DNA from: an uncultured Oscillospiraceae bacterium
GTDB taxonomy: Bacteria > Bacillota > Clostridia > Oscillospirales > Oscillospiraceae
Length of the DNA: 64,000 bases
Assembly (NCBI GenBank): GCA_944383165.1
Contig: CALWON010000002.1
Span: forward strand, 1-64,000
Direction of reading: 5' to 3'
Shown here: piece after piece, positions 7,722 through 16,318 of the stretch
Layout of the letters: the number at the start of each line of letters is the position of its first letter
Numbering within the stretch: the stretch's first letter is position 1
Position numbers and translations under genes: made by a program
Notes under the pieces: model-generated
Seen by the model: only the letters and a program-made list of their open reading frames with translations
Told to the model about the DNA's origin: nothing
The model's database searches: none

Positions 7722-9140
7722 ATGGTCTTTAGCAGTCTTATTTTTCTATTATGCTTTCTGCCCAGTTTATTGGCTATTTACTACATCATTCCTGCCCAAT
7801 TTCGAGGGCTGCGGAACTTGATTCTTCTCTCTTTCAGCCTCTTTTTTTATTATTGGGGGGCTGGAAAATTGGTCCTTCTTATGGTTCTATCTATTTTCAT
7901 TAACTATGTTGGTGGATTGCTGGCAAGTCAGCACCAATCAAAATTGCTGTCCCGTTTGGGACTGTGGTTTGCTGCTGTGGCTGGGCTTGGTCTGCTGGGC
8001 TGGTTCAAATATGCCGGTTTTGTAGCTGAGATTGTCAATGACCTGGGGTTTCTTGTCCCCATTCCCCACATCACCTTACCCATTGGCATTTCCTTTTTCA
8101 CCTTTCAGGGTCTAAGCTATGTGATTGACGTCTATCGTGGAGACGCCCCAGTTCAGAAAAATCCCCTGTATGTTGCCCTCTATGTGGCACTATTTCCCCA
8201 ACTGGTTGCTGGTCCCATTGTCCGCTATACCACTGTGATGGAGGAAATCTCCCACCGTCATGAGACATTAGAAGAATTTGTGCCAGGAGCCTGTCGATTC
8301 TGTTTTGGGCTTGCTAAAAAAATGATACTTGCCAACAGTATGGGGCAAATTGCAGATGAAATTTTCGGGCAAACTGCCTCTACCCTTCCCCCTTCCCTTG
8401 CTTGGATTGGTGCATTGGCTTATACATTCCAGATTTATTTTGACTTTTCTGCCTACTCTGATATGGCCATTGGGCTTGGTCATATGTTTGGGTTCCGTTT
8501 CCTGGAAAACTTCAATTACCCCTATGTGTCCCGCTCCGTGACTGAATTCTGGCGGCGCTGGCATATCTCCCTTTCCACATGGTTCCGTGATTATGTGTAT
8601 ATCCCCTTAGGGGGCAACCGCTGCGCAGGCTGGAAGCGGATGCGGAATATTTTTGTGGTATGGTTTCTCACCGGTCTATGGCATGGTGCCAACTGGACCT
8701 TTATCCTGTGGGGTATGTGGTTTTTCCTTCTGCTGATGGGTGAAAAATTTGTATGGGGGAAGTGGTTATCCGCTGCCCCTGCCCTGCTCCAGCATGGCTA
8801 CACCATGTTGGCAGTGGTCATCAGTTGGGTGTTGTTCCGAGCAGTAGACCTGTCCCACGCTCACAGCTATCTTGGGGCTATGTTGGGCATCACTTCTGCC
8901 ACAGCCCAGTCTGGGCAGAGTATCTATTATATCCTCCAATTCCTTCCTGAGTGGATTCTGGCTTTTGTGGCATGTCTCCCCATCAAACAGTGGGTACAGT
9001 CCTCTCTCTGGCAAAACAACAAAACAGGGCAGCTTGTGTTATATTATACCTCACGGATTGCCGCCCTTCTGCTGTTGATGCTGTCCTATTCTGAATTAGT
9101 GACAGGTTCCTTCAATCCCTTTATTTACTTTCAATTTTAA
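7722..9140 (+). CDS. MBOAT family O-acyltransferase (AlgI-like)
   Basis: A 472-residue polytopic membrane protein of the membrane-bound O-acyltransferase family, as in alginate AlgI and DltB. It is expected to pass acetyl groups across the membrane to an extracytoplasmic polymer. The signature FWRRWHISLS and the catalytic-His block TGLWHGANWTF are present, as are repeated membrane helices from residue 1. ATG 7722 is preferred over the TTG two codons earlier because AAGGAAGG is 9 nt upstream. The next gene, 11 nt on, encodes the usual exported DHHW partner. No polymer synthesis genes are adjacent, so the acceptor is unknown. Confidence 0.93.
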   Translation: MVFSSLIFLLCFLPSLLAIYYIIPAQFRGLRNLILLSFSLFFYYWGAGKLVLLMVLSIFINYVGGLLASQHQSKLLSRLGLWFAAVAGLGLLGWFKYAGFVAEIVNDLGFLVPIPHITLPIGISFFTFQGLSYVIDVYRGDAPVQKNPLYVALYVALFPQLVAGPIVRYTTVMEEISHRHETLEEFVPGACRFCFGLAKKMILANSMGQIADEIFGQTASTLPPSLAWIGALAYTFQIYFDFSAYSDMAIGLGHMFGFRFLENFNYPYVSRSVTEFWRRWHISLSTWFRDYVYIPLGGNRCAGWKRMRNIFVVWFLTGLWHGANWTFILWGMWFFLLLMGEKFVWGKWLSAAPALLQHGYTMLAVVISWVLFRAVDLSHAHSYLGAMLGITSATAQSGQSIYYILQFLPEWILAFVACLPIKQWVQSSLWQNNKTGQLVLYYTSRIAALLLLMLSYSELVTGSFNPFIYFQF

Positions 9141-9151
9141 GAGGTATGATG

Positions 9152-10354
9152 ATGGATAAGAAAAAGCTGGCAGATATTTTGTTTTTATTGGGGTTTTTTG
9201 GTTTTTTGGTGGCTGCCCTTGCCATTACTGTGTTCAAACCAAAGGATACATGGTCTTACTATGAAAACCGCTCTTTGGCACAGTTGCAGCGACCCACCCT
9301 TTCTTCTCTGGTGGATGGCAGCTATACAAACAGTGTAGAGCCATTTTTACAGGACCATGCAGCTGGTCGCAATACACTGCTCCATGTCAACACACTGATC
9401 GACTTGACCCTTCTGCACCGCCCTGTGGTCAATCAGGTGATACACACAAAAGAGATGTTGTTGGGATTTAACCCCTATGAAATTCCAAATCAGACATGGA
9501 TTGAACAACAGGCTGACTATATGGCAAGCCAACTGGCACAACTGCGAGACTTGGTTGAGGGCTATGGGGGACACTTCTACTATGTATCCGTTCCTGGGCA
9601 GTATACCTATTTTGAGCAGGAGCACCCCTCTTTCCTCAACAACCGTTCTGCCTATACAGACATAGAAATTCCCGCTTTTATCTCTGCTATGCAATCCTAT
9701 GGGGTCAACCTCATTGAGATGGGCAGCTATTTGGAACAAATCGGAAATCCACCCGAATTATATTCTACCACTGACTATCACTATCAATTCGGTGGTGCTT
9801 ATCTCACCTATGAAACCATCCTGGACACCATAGAACAGGACACAGGGGTCTCTCTGCCAAGGCTTGCTGGAGATACATTGTCCATTCAGGAATTGCCCAA
9901 CCCCTATCTGGGTTCCCGTGCCCGTAAAGTATTTGGATTGGGTGGTATTGAGGAGCACCTCACCATTGGTTTACCCACATCTCCCATCCCATTCACCCGT
10001 ACTGACAATGGAATGCCATCCCCCTCCCTTGTCTATACCCTTCCACACTCTGACACAGAGGAAGTTGCTTACAGCCTCTATATGGGTGGAGATATGGGAG
10101 AGACTGTCATTGATACAAACCGTGATACTCTGCCTACTCTGCTCATCTATGGAGACAGTTTTACCAACCCGGTAGAATGTCTCATGTACTACAGCTTTGA
10201 TGAAATGCGCACCATTGATTTGCGCCACTATAAGGATATGACCCTGGCAGACTATATTCAGACCTATCAACCCGATTATGTGGTTGGCATTCGGGACTAT
10301 GAGGCTCTCCTGTCCACTGACTTCAATGGGCGACCATTTGAAATTCAGTACTAA
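9152..10354 (+). CDS. DHHW family protein (AlgJ/AlgX-like O-acetylation partner)
   Basis: A 400-residue protein with one N-terminal membrane helix (about residues 8-28) and a large outside domain. It has the SGNH-like features of the DHHW/AlgJ group: a DHAAGRNTLL block near residue 70, TTDYHYQFGGAY (the Asp-His pair) near residue 208, and YGDSF with the nucleophile Ser about residue 333. Such proteins work with an MBOAT partner to acetylate secreted polysaccharide. Three tandem ATG codons occur at 9146, 9149 and 9152; the last is 7 nt from GAGG and is chosen. No terminator is obvious after it. Confidence 0.88.
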   Translation: MDKKKLADILFLLGFFGFLVAALAITVFKPKDTWSYYENRSLAQLQRPTLSSLVDGSYTNSVEPFLQDHAAGRNTLLHVNTLIDLTLLHRPVVNQVIHTKEMLLGFNPYEIPNQTWIEQQADYMASQLAQLRDLVEGYGGHFYYVSVPGQYTYFEQEHPSFLNNRSAYTDIEIPAFISAMQSYGVNLIEMGSYLEQIGNPPELYSTTDYHYQFGGAYLTYETILDTIEQDTGVSLPRLAGDTLSIQELPNPYLGSRARKVFGLGGIEEHLTIGLPTSPIPFTRTDNGMPSPSLVYTLPHSDTEEVAYSLYMGGDMGETVIDTNRDTLPTLLIYGDSFTNPVECLMYYSFDEMRTIDLRHYKDMTLADYIQTYQPDYVVGIRDYEALLSTDFNGRPFEIQY

Positions 10355-10401
10355 GGGAACTGATTTGTTTTCCATTTTTCTATGTGAGACAAAATTTATA
10401 C

Positions 10402-10430
10402 TTGACAAATCTCTGTTATTCTGCTAGAAT
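10402..10430 (+). promoter_or_regulatory. promoter of tRNA-Ala
   Basis: TTGACA (10402-10407) and TAGAAT (10425-10430) are 17 nt apart, about 33 nt before the tRNA. Confidence 0.8.
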
Positions 10431-10462
10431 ATTACCTGTCCTTGCGATATAGGACAGCGTAT

Positions 10463-10538
<76 letters not shown>

Positions 10539-10547
10539 AATGGGAAC

Positions 10548-10580
10548 GGTCGCAGTCAAATGGCTGCGACCTTGTTGCAT
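10548..10580 (+). terminator. terminator after tRNA-Ala
   Basis: GGTCGCAG pairs with CTGCGACC around an 8-nt loop, followed by TTGTTGCATT. The T tract is weak. Confidence 0.65.
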
Positions 10581-10611
10581 TGTAACAAACAAAAAACCAT
10601 AGATGACAAAA

Positions 10612-10648
10612 CTGGGGGTTTCTTATCACAAAGAAACCCCCAGTCTTT
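10612..10648. terminator. bidirectional terminator
   Basis: ACTGGGGGTTTCTT pairs with AAGAAACCCCCAGT, with T-rich flanks on both strands. It mainly closes the leftward lipoprotein gene at 10663. Confidence 0.85.
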
Positions 10649-10662
10649 ATTATGTACAACTC

Positions 10663-11139
10663 TTACTTTGCTTGTAGTGCTGCCTCTACCTGCTCTGAAT
10701 CAGCGGTAACAGCCAAAAATACCTGAGCATCAGATTGCTGTAGCACTGCTCCCTCCAATTTTGGGATCTCCTGAGGGCGATAATCCTGATTTTCCTCAAT
10801 CTGATTCTGTAAGTAGGTCTTTAAGGCTTCCTGAGCGGTTTTAGCTGCCTCAGCACTGTCAAATTCCAAATATGCCAGCTCCTCACAGGAACCACCGGCG
10901 GAACGGTAAATCACACTATTTGTCAACTGCTCCCGATCCAATCCTGCATCGGCAAATCCATACAATGCCCATGCTGTGTCTGTGTCCAATTCATCCAAAG
11001 AATCTGTAATGGCTGTACTTTCCATAATGGTCTGAATTGCTCCAGCATAATCCACTTGTGTCTCTTTCTGCTGCCCACATCCGCAGAACAACATCATACA
11101 GGCAACTAGCCCCAACATACTAATCTTAATATGTTTCAT
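10663..11139 (-). CDS. DUF4358-like lipoprotein
   Basis: A 158-residue predicted lipoprotein: signal core MLGLVACMMLF, lipobox FCGCG near residue 20, then a small acidic domain. The pattern of a short N-terminal helix, a central LYGFADAGL-type block and an EELAYLEF-type strand suits DUF4358, a Clostridia family of unknown function usually next to a GDSL/SGNH gene, as here. The start at 11139 follows a GGAAGGAAA ribosome site and overlaps the upstream esterase gene by 14 nt, so the two are coupled. A terminator follows. Confidence 0.65.
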   Translation of the reverse strand: MKHIKISMLGLVACMMLFCGCGQQKETQVDYAGAIQTIMESTAITDSLDELDTDTAWALYGFADAGLDREQLTNSVIYRSAGGSCEELAYLEFDSAEAAKTAQEALKTYLQNQIEENQDYRPQEIPKLEGAVLQQSDAQVFLAVTADSEQVEAALQAK

Positions 11140-12139
11140 TTCCTTCCTCCGTTGTACCATACATGGTTTCATAACTGACTGTGTGTGTTTTCAAATACTC
11201 CAGCCACGCCTTACAGTATGCCTTTTTCAAATGTACCCCATCTGTACTGGCATCCTCAGGGAGCTGTCCATCTACTCCTGTAAATTCAGGGTTGAGATCT
11301 AAAAACGCCACCTGTTTCTCCTCTGCCACCTGCTTCATAATGTCGTTATACACCAGCAAGTGTTCATTGGTTAAATAACTCGCCCCTCCTTTCGCTGCAA
11401 TCACTGTCTCATTGATGGGAATTAAGCCCTGTATGTAAATGACCGCATTGGGCTGACTTTCTCTAATCTTATCAATCGCCTGACAATAGGCCTCATAAAA
11501 CCCTTTGTCATTGTAGTAGCCCAGTTCATTGACCCCCAATGAGAGATAGACTTTTCCATACTCTTTCAGCGCCAAAGCCTCCAGCAGGGTATATTTGGTT
11601 CCATCAATGGTAATTGCTTTTTTCTCCTGAAGTTTAAAAATAGAAAGCCCATTGGAAGTTAAGTTGTCTCCATGTCCCACACCACTGTAAATATAAAAGC
11701 CATCTGTACGGGAGTCACCAATGAAAGCAGCATCCTCAAAGTAGGTATTGTCTACTGCTTCACTTTCTGGCACAGGCTTGGAAAAATCATAGCTTTGCTC
11801 TGCTGCCTCTTGCTGCCCCTCTGTTTGTACAGGCTCCGTCTCTTTTGGTGAAGCCGTACCCTGTGTGGCAACAGGCTCTACCTGTGTTGCTGGCTGCGTT
11901 GTGCTTTGGGCTGCCTCTGGTGTATGTTCCATGGTCTCTGCTTCCGTCTCTGGTGTTTTTACCTCTGTCTCTGTATTTGTATCTGAAGCAGAAGAAGGAG
12001 GCTCTACCTCACTGATAGACGACTGTGTAGTAGATGCACTGCTCCCCGTTGTCTCTCCCTGTAGTCGCACACAACCAGTCAACAACATACATCCCGTCAA
12101 TATTCCAATACTCCAAGGATATAAACTCCATTTCTTCAT
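11126..12139 (-). CDS. GDSL/SGNH-family lipoprotein esterase
   Basis: A 337-residue exported lipoprotein. The signal ends at the lipobox LLTGC (about residue 23), followed by a Ser/Thr/Glu-rich linker up to about residue 120. The SGNH hydrolase fold then shows block I FIGDSRTDG (Ser nucleophile), GVNELGYY (Asn, block III-like) and DGVHLKKAYC (Asp and His, block V). The substrate is unknown; relatives deacylate surface glycans or peptidoglycan. It shares a transcript with the DUF4358-like lipoprotein. GGAGG lies 9-10 nt before the ATG. Confidence 0.85.
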   Translation of the reverse strand: MKKWSLYPWSIGILTGCMLLTGCVRLQGETTGSSASTTQSSISEVEPPSSASDTNTETEVKTPETEAETMEHTPEAAQSTTQPATQVEPVATQGTASPKETEPVQTEGQQEAAEQSYDFSKPVPESEAVDNTYFEDAAFIGDSRTDGFYIYSGVGHGDNLTSNGLSIFKLQEKKAITIDGTKYTLLEALALKEYGKVYLSLGVNELGYYNDKGFYEAYCQAIDKIRESQPNAVIYIQGLIPINETVIAAKGGASYLTNEHLLVYNDIMKQVAEEKQVAFLDLNPEFTGVDGQLPEDASTDGVHLKKAYCKAWLEYLKTHTVSYETMYGTTEEGNETY

Positions 12140-12178
12140 GGTTTGGAATCCTCCATGCTCTATCTTTCTGTTATCATT

Positions 12179-12631
12179 CTAATGTCTATGGTAAAATCGT
12201 GGCAGCAGGGAACGCATAATCGTTGATGCCAGCATAGCACCCACTGCAAGGGATGCTGCAAATCCAAAGGTATGGAGGAGCGTGGACAAAAACAGTTCAT
12301 TTTCTCCCGCTACACAATACCGCATGGCATAATAGATCCCAGCCCCTGGAACCAGTGGAAGCAAAGCAATTTGTAAATACCCAGTGACAGGACAGCGGCG
12401 AATCCGTGCCATCAGCTCTGAATAAACCGCAATCACCACAGCAGACAAAAAGGCGGCTATAATGTCATTGTGTGCCATATGCTGTACCGCCTGATAGACA
12501 AACCAACCCAGTGCTCCTCCAAATCCACAGATTACAATACCCCAACCATGAATATTGAACACCAGACCAAATGCCAAACAGGCAAAAAAGCCCCACAGAC
12601 AGGCAGGTAGAAAAGATAAAATCTGCTGCAT
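12179..12631 (-). CDS. threonine/serine exporter, small subunit (ThrE C-terminal half)
   Basis: A 150-residue membrane protein with five predicted helices, matching the ThrE_2/DUF3815 half of the threonine/serine exporter (blocks PLVPGAGIYYAMRY and FGLVFNIHGW). In Corynebacterium ThrE is one polypeptide; many Firmicutes encode it as two, as here, and both are needed together. It starts 3 nt after the partner gene. Confidence 0.85.
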   Translation of the reverse strand: MQQILSFLPACLWGFFACLAFGLVFNIHGWGIVICGFGGALGWFVYQAVQHMAHNDIIAAFLSAVVIAVYSELMARIRRCPVTGYLQIALLPLVPGAGIYYAMRYCVAGENELFLSTLLHTFGFAASLAVGAMLASTIMRSLLPRFYHRH

Positions 12632-12634
12632 CGT

Positions 12635-13387
12635 TCAACCTCCAATGGCAAGTGCCACCACCACACCCAAGGAAATGGCTGTTGCAGTTAAAATGGCATC
12701 TGCTGTACGACTCATACCTGAGATAATATCCCCTGCCATAATTTCACGCATTGCAGTGGTCAAAGCCATTCCCGGTACCAACAGCATCAATGTCCCAATG
12801 CTGATTGCCTCCAAGTTGCTTCCAAAGCCAAGATGCACCATCCAAAGCCCCATCTGTGTGGCAATCACTGCTCCAATCAAGGTTTGAAAGAACCCGTTAA
12901 ACCCCAATTTTGCGCCAATATACAAAATCCAGCCACCCACTGCCAGCCCACAAATCCCAGCACTCACCGCATCCTGTAACCCACCGCCAAAAAAAGCGGC
13001 AAAAAACATAGCTGCTGCCATATAACCCCGCAGCAAAATATGGGTGGGGTAGGTCTGCTTTTTTTTGCCCAGCTGGTCAATCAGTTCTTTTGCCTCAGAA
13101 ACTGGCAGTACCTCACGGCATAGTTTACGACACAGCCCATTACATCGTTCTAACAACTCAATATCTGTCCCATGAGCTGGAATTCTTCTCATTCTGGTAA
13201 TGGGGTGTCCATTGGGTGTATTTACACTGACAATCAGACAATTTGGAATGGCAAACACCTGTGGCTGTAGTCCATATGCAGTCAGTAACCGCAAGACAGA
13301 CTCCTCTACTCGATAGATTTCTGCGCCACTGTACATCAGTTGATAGCCTAATTCACTGCCCATATTGAGCAGACTGTCATAGTCCAT
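12635..13387 (-). CDS. threonine/serine exporter, large subunit (ThrE N-terminal half, DUF1212)
   Basis: A 250-residue protein. A soluble N-terminal domain of about 115 residues has the DUF1212 features (SGAEIYRVEESVLRLL, MRRIPAHGTDIELLERCN). Four to five membrane helices follow, with LVPGMALTTAMREIMAGD near residue 205. Together with the next gene it should form an inner-membrane exporter of small hydroxylated amino acids. AAGGAGG precedes the ATG. Confidence 0.87.
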   Translation of the reverse strand: MDYDSLLNMGSELGYQLMYSGAEIYRVEESVLRLLTAYGLQPQVFAIPNCLIVSVNTPNGHPITRMRRIPAHGTDIELLERCNGLCRKLCREVLPVSEAKELIDQLGKKKQTYPTHILLRGYMAAAMFFAAFFGGGLQDAVSAGICGLAVGGWILYIGAKLGFNGFFQTLIGAVIATQMGLWMVHLGFGSNLEAISIGTLMLLVPGMALTTAMREIMAGDIISGMSRTADAILTATAISLGVVVALAIGG

Positions 13388-13456
13388 CTCTGCTGCCTCC
13401 TTGTTTCAGAATACCATGTTTACACAAAATAGCAAGAAACAAATTTATTACAAAGT

Positions 13457-13774
13457 TTATGACAAAATCTGAAAGAGTACACCCCACACAAAATCTAAGT
13501 CCTCAAACGCAATTTGCTCTGAGAGATAAAAGACCAGTTTCTCCTGTTCCACTTGGCAAATAACTCCATACTGCTCCAAAGCCTTTTGTATTTGAATGGC
13601 AGAATGGTTGGGAACAGAAATGGAGATTTTTCCTCGCTCTTGACTCCAGTCTGTCACCACAGGTCCCCCTTCGCCAAAATCCTGTAATCTGGCATAGAGA
13701 TGCCGTGTTCTCCAGGCGATGGATTCTAACTGCTTCTCTTGTCTTTCCTGTTTCAGAAAATTTACCGTTCTCAT
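13457..13774 (-). CDS. small protein of unknown function
   Basis: A 105-residue soluble protein that I do not recognise. The N-terminal third is basic and helical (FLKQERQEKQLESIAWRTRHLY). The C-terminal half (SVPNHSAIQIQKALEQYGV ... EDLDFVWGVLFQIL) resembles, weakly, the small C-terminal domain of PLP-dependent aminotransferases, without any PLP site. Its ATG overlaps the stop of the upstream stalk/NodB-like gene by 4 nt, so it is translationally coupled to it. No signal peptide. Confidence 0.6.
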   Translation of the reverse strand: MRTVNFLKQERQEKQLESIAWRTRHLYARLQDFGEGGPVVTDWSQERGKISISVPNHSAIQIQKALEQYGVICQVEQEKLVFYLSEQIAFEDLDFVWGVLFQILS

Positions 13775-14925
13775 AAATTCGTCTCCAATGGTAAATGAAA
13801 GGTATAGTGTTGCGTTTTCATCTGTATCAAAAGATTTGGTAATAAAGTTGCCACCTGTTGGCTGGGCTGAATGGAAAAATAGACTGTATTTCCCTTGCCT
13901 GACAGTGTATTCAAAATGCGACTGACTGAGGAATTGGATGCAATTTCCTCTGTAATGGCTGCCTCCTGAGACCAGCAGAGGTAGCCCTCTGCCTCCACCG
14001 CCTGTTCCTGTCCTTTGGGAACGGATACCATCACAGTTTGACTATATGCCTGTTGTGCCAGCCAGTCGGCTGCCTTCCGCAACTGCTGTAAGCTCTCTTT
14101 TGCGGTACTTCCATCTGCATACAGTCCAATGGTGTGCCCACTGCCCAGTATACGAAAAATCAGTTCTGGCTGTTCTAGTCCCTGTGCTGGTATAAAAAAG
14201 ATACCATAGACTTGCTGTTGTGATAGAACATCCAATATGTTTGTCAAAGACTCCCCCTGCCCACATAAAACCCCCAAATATGCCTCTTTTTCAGAAACTG
14301 TTTCTGGCTGCTCCTCTGGCTCCTCTGTCTGGCTGGTGGGTGGCTTTGTGGTTTGATTGGTTGTGCTTTGATTTGCTTGGTTATACTCCCGCACCCGGCG
14401 GTTCATCAGGTCTGTAGCTGCATCAATAAACTTGGCATCACTGAGCACAACCGCATCATTTTTAATACGAACTAGGTAGCCCTGTTCCATCCCAATATAG
14501 GAATAAGTCAAACCAAAAAATCTACACACCAATCCCACAGGCACATAGGGAACGCCATTTCTCAAGACCCCACTTCCGGAAAAAGATTCCCCTGTTACAC
14601 CGTTGTAAATCAAATTCTGATTTAGATCAAACACCAGTGCCTGTTCAATGGTGCCATAGAACACCAGAATTCCTGTACTCTGGTTGTAGGTGGCACTAAT
14701 CCCCAAATAGACACCTGCGGAGTTATTCCGATCAAACACAGTATAGGGCACATACAGCGACCCACCAATCCATGCAGGCATGGTGTTGGATGTCAAATCC
14801 AGAAGGTTGTCATTGATGGAAGTAAAATACAAAGTCCCTGTGGCTGTAGCGGTTAAAGAAACAGCTCCCCAAAGGCACATAGCACAAATCAGGCATCCAA
14901 CCAATGCCCGCTTGACTGCTTTCAT
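13771..14925 (-). CDS. exported stalk-domain protein with degenerate NodB-like domain
   Basis: A 384-residue secreted protein. Signal peptide residues 1-29 (cleavage near ATATG). Residues about 30-165 form a copper-amine-oxidase-like stalk domain (SLYVPYTVFD, GVPYVPVGLVCRFFG). A Thr/Gln/Glu linker spans about 180-215. The C-terminal part (216-384) keeps the outline of polysaccharide deacetylases: NILDVLSQQQVYGIFFIPA and LIFRILGSGHTIGLYADGS match TILDVLKKYxVKATFF and GHEIGNHTxSH. The metal-binding DD and HxxxH residues are missing, so it is probably a non-enzymatic binding protein. GGGAGGAAACG precedes the ATG. Confidence 0.7.
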   Translation of the reverse strand: MKAVKRALVGCLICAMCLWGAVSLTATATGTLYFTSINDNLLDLTSNTMPAWIGGSLYVPYTVFDRNNSAGVYLGISATYNQSTGILVFYGTIEQALVFDLNQNLIYNGVTGESFSGSGVLRNGVPYVPVGLVCRFFGLTYSYIGMEQGYLVRIKNDAVVLSDAKFIDAATDLMNRRVREYNQANQSTTNQTTKPPTSQTEEPEEQPETVSEKEAYLGVLCGQGESLTNILDVLSQQQVYGIFFIPAQGLEQPELIFRILGSGHTIGLYADGSTAKESLQQLRKAADWLAQQAYSQTVMVSVPKGQEQAVEAEGYLCWSQEAAITEEIASNSSVSRILNTLSGKGNTVYFSIQPSQQVATLLPNLLIQMKTQHYTFHLPLETNL

Positions 14926-14990
14926 CGTTTCCTCCCTTTACAATCATTCAAAACATGTGTTATCCTAATTCTTTGTACAATATAGCTTTT

Positions 14991-15019
14991 ATTATACCAT
15001 AGTATCCATCTATGGGCAA
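14991..15019 (-). promoter_or_regulatory. promoter of the stalk/NodB-like gene
   Basis: Reading leftward, TTGCCC (15014-15019) and TATAAT (14991-14996) are 17 nt apart. It is the likely promoter for 14925 to 13457. Confidence 0.65.
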
Positions 15020-15056
15020 GAAAACATAGTAGTTCACACAAAGGGGGAATAGGCTG

Positions 15057-15335
15057 ATGTATTATGTCTATATTTTGCTCTGTTCTGACCATACACTCTA
15101 CACAGGCTCTACCAACCATCTGCAAAGACGGCTGGCAGTCCATAACGCTGGGAAGGGTGCCAAATATACACGCAGTCGGCTTCCCGTCCAACTGGTCTAC
15201 TGGGAAACATGTTGTGACCGCTCCCATGCACTGCGGCGGGAATGGGCAATCAAACAGTTGAGCCGCTCAGAAAAATGCGCCTTAATTGCTTCATTTTCCC
15301 AATCAGAGCCAGAAACGCTGGACACAAATACTTAA
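15057..15335 (+). CDS. GIY-YIG nuclease family protein (UPF0213/YhbQ-like)
   Basis: A 92-residue single-domain GIY-YIG protein. The motif appears as YVYILLCSDHTLYTGST, with the family RxEWAIKQLSRSEK block after it. Members of this short group are small nucleases linked to DNA repair; the exact role is unsettled. It stands alone with AAAGGGGG upstream and a strong terminator overlapping its stop. Confidence 0.9.
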   Translation: MYYVYILLCSDHTLYTGSTNHLQRRLAVHNAGKGAKYTRSRLPVQLVYWETCCDRSHALRREWAIKQLSRSEKCALIASFSQSEPETLDTNT

Positions 15336-15384
15336 AAATCCCAGACAGAAGTGAGAAGTTTCTCACTTCTGTCTGGGATTTTTT
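15334..15384. terminator. bidirectional terminator
   Basis: A very strong hairpin: AAAAATCCCAGACAGAAG continues to a 22-bp stem ending in CTTCTGTCTGGGATTTTTT, with T runs on both strands. It closes the GIY-YIG gene and the leftward operon ending at 15395. Confidence 0.93.
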
Positions 15385-15394
15385 ATAGTGATTT

Positions 15395-16306
15395 TTATGG
15401 TTCACAACAGAACTTACATGGCTCGTCTACTGTGACAGTATACTTTTCCAATAGGGTGACAGGGTGATAGGACAATTTACTGGTACGCAGTCCCAAATCT
15501 CCTGCATCGTCCTCACGGTTGATAAAGTGTACCCCTTCTCCGGCAAACTGTTGGGCATACTGGGCAACCAGCATTTGATAACAGCCCTGATAGTCTCTGT
15601 CTGCCTTTTCAATATGGGTAAACAGGGTATCTCCTACCACTTCCCCCAAAGAAAAGCCTACAATCTGCCCGTCTACCAGCAACATACCACCCAACATGTC
15701 ATAGGTATCATAGTTGTGCAGCACCTCACGGGTTTTTGCCAAATCCTCATGAAAGCTGGCAGCCGCCTTTTCCCGTCCAGCGGCATATCGGTCCAGAAAT
15801 GCCTCTACCTGTCCAATATCCTCTTTGGAAATGGTTCGAAAACTCCAATTCCCATAAGTCTTCAAAAATTTATTCACATGGTTTCTCTGTCCACTGAGTT
15901 TTTTACCCCGAAAGAACTTCAAATCCTCTGCTCGATAGAGATAATCAAAAGTATCTCGGGTTGGGATTGCGGCACTGTTTGGGAAAAAGGTTTGCAGACG
16001 GTCCAGCTCATCCTTTGGGACAGGGTAAAAAGAAATTGGCATATTGCGTCTGCAACAGTAGTCTGCAATCTGTTTATAGTGTTCTGTCCGACCACCACCA
16101 AGAGGCAGTGTAAAGGTAGCACCCAGTTCAGGGTAGTCTACTTTAAAGTAGAGAGAACCGTCATAAACTGCATATTCTGTACGATACATATCTCTCCACA
16201 TAAAAACGGTTCCAGGTGTGGTATCACAGATGCGACTGCCACTACATCTAAAAAAATCTCTCAGTTTTGGGAGATCTTCCAACTGTAAAGGTTTAAATTC
16301 CAACAT
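15395..16306 (-). CDS. DUF2156 domain protein (GNAT-like fold)
   Basis: A 303-residue protein of the DUF2156 family, related to the C-terminal domain of phosphatidylglycerol lysyltransferases (two GNAT-like folds). Typical blocks are FMWRDMYRTEYAV, LSGQRNHVNKF and FSLGEVVGDTLFTHIEKAD, the last reading like an acyl- or aminoacyl-acceptor site. No membrane helices, so not MprF itself. It is the last gene of a leftward six-gene unit. The ending EPCKFCCEP has three Cys. Confidence 0.85.
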   Translation of the reverse strand: MLEFKPLQLEDLPKLRDFFRCSGSRICDTTPGTVFMWRDMYRTEYAVYDGSLYFKVDYPELGATFTLPLGGGRTEHYKQIADYCCRRNMPISFYPVPKDELDRLQTFFPNSAAIPTRDTFDYLYRAEDLKFFRGKKLSGQRNHVNKFLKTYGNWSFRTISKEDIGQVEAFLDRYAAGREKAAASFHEDLAKTREVLHNYDTYDMLGGMLLVDGQIVGFSLGEVVGDTLFTHIEKADRDYQGCYQMLVAQYAQQFAGEGVHFINREDDAGDLGLRTSKLSYHPVTLLEKYTVTVDEPCKFCCEP

Positions 16307-16318
16307 ATATCTAGTTCC

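Noticed and set aside
15464-16288. 274-codon rightward frame opposite the DUF2156 gene
   Set aside because: Antisense shadow; the opposite strand encodes a recognisable protein in an operon.
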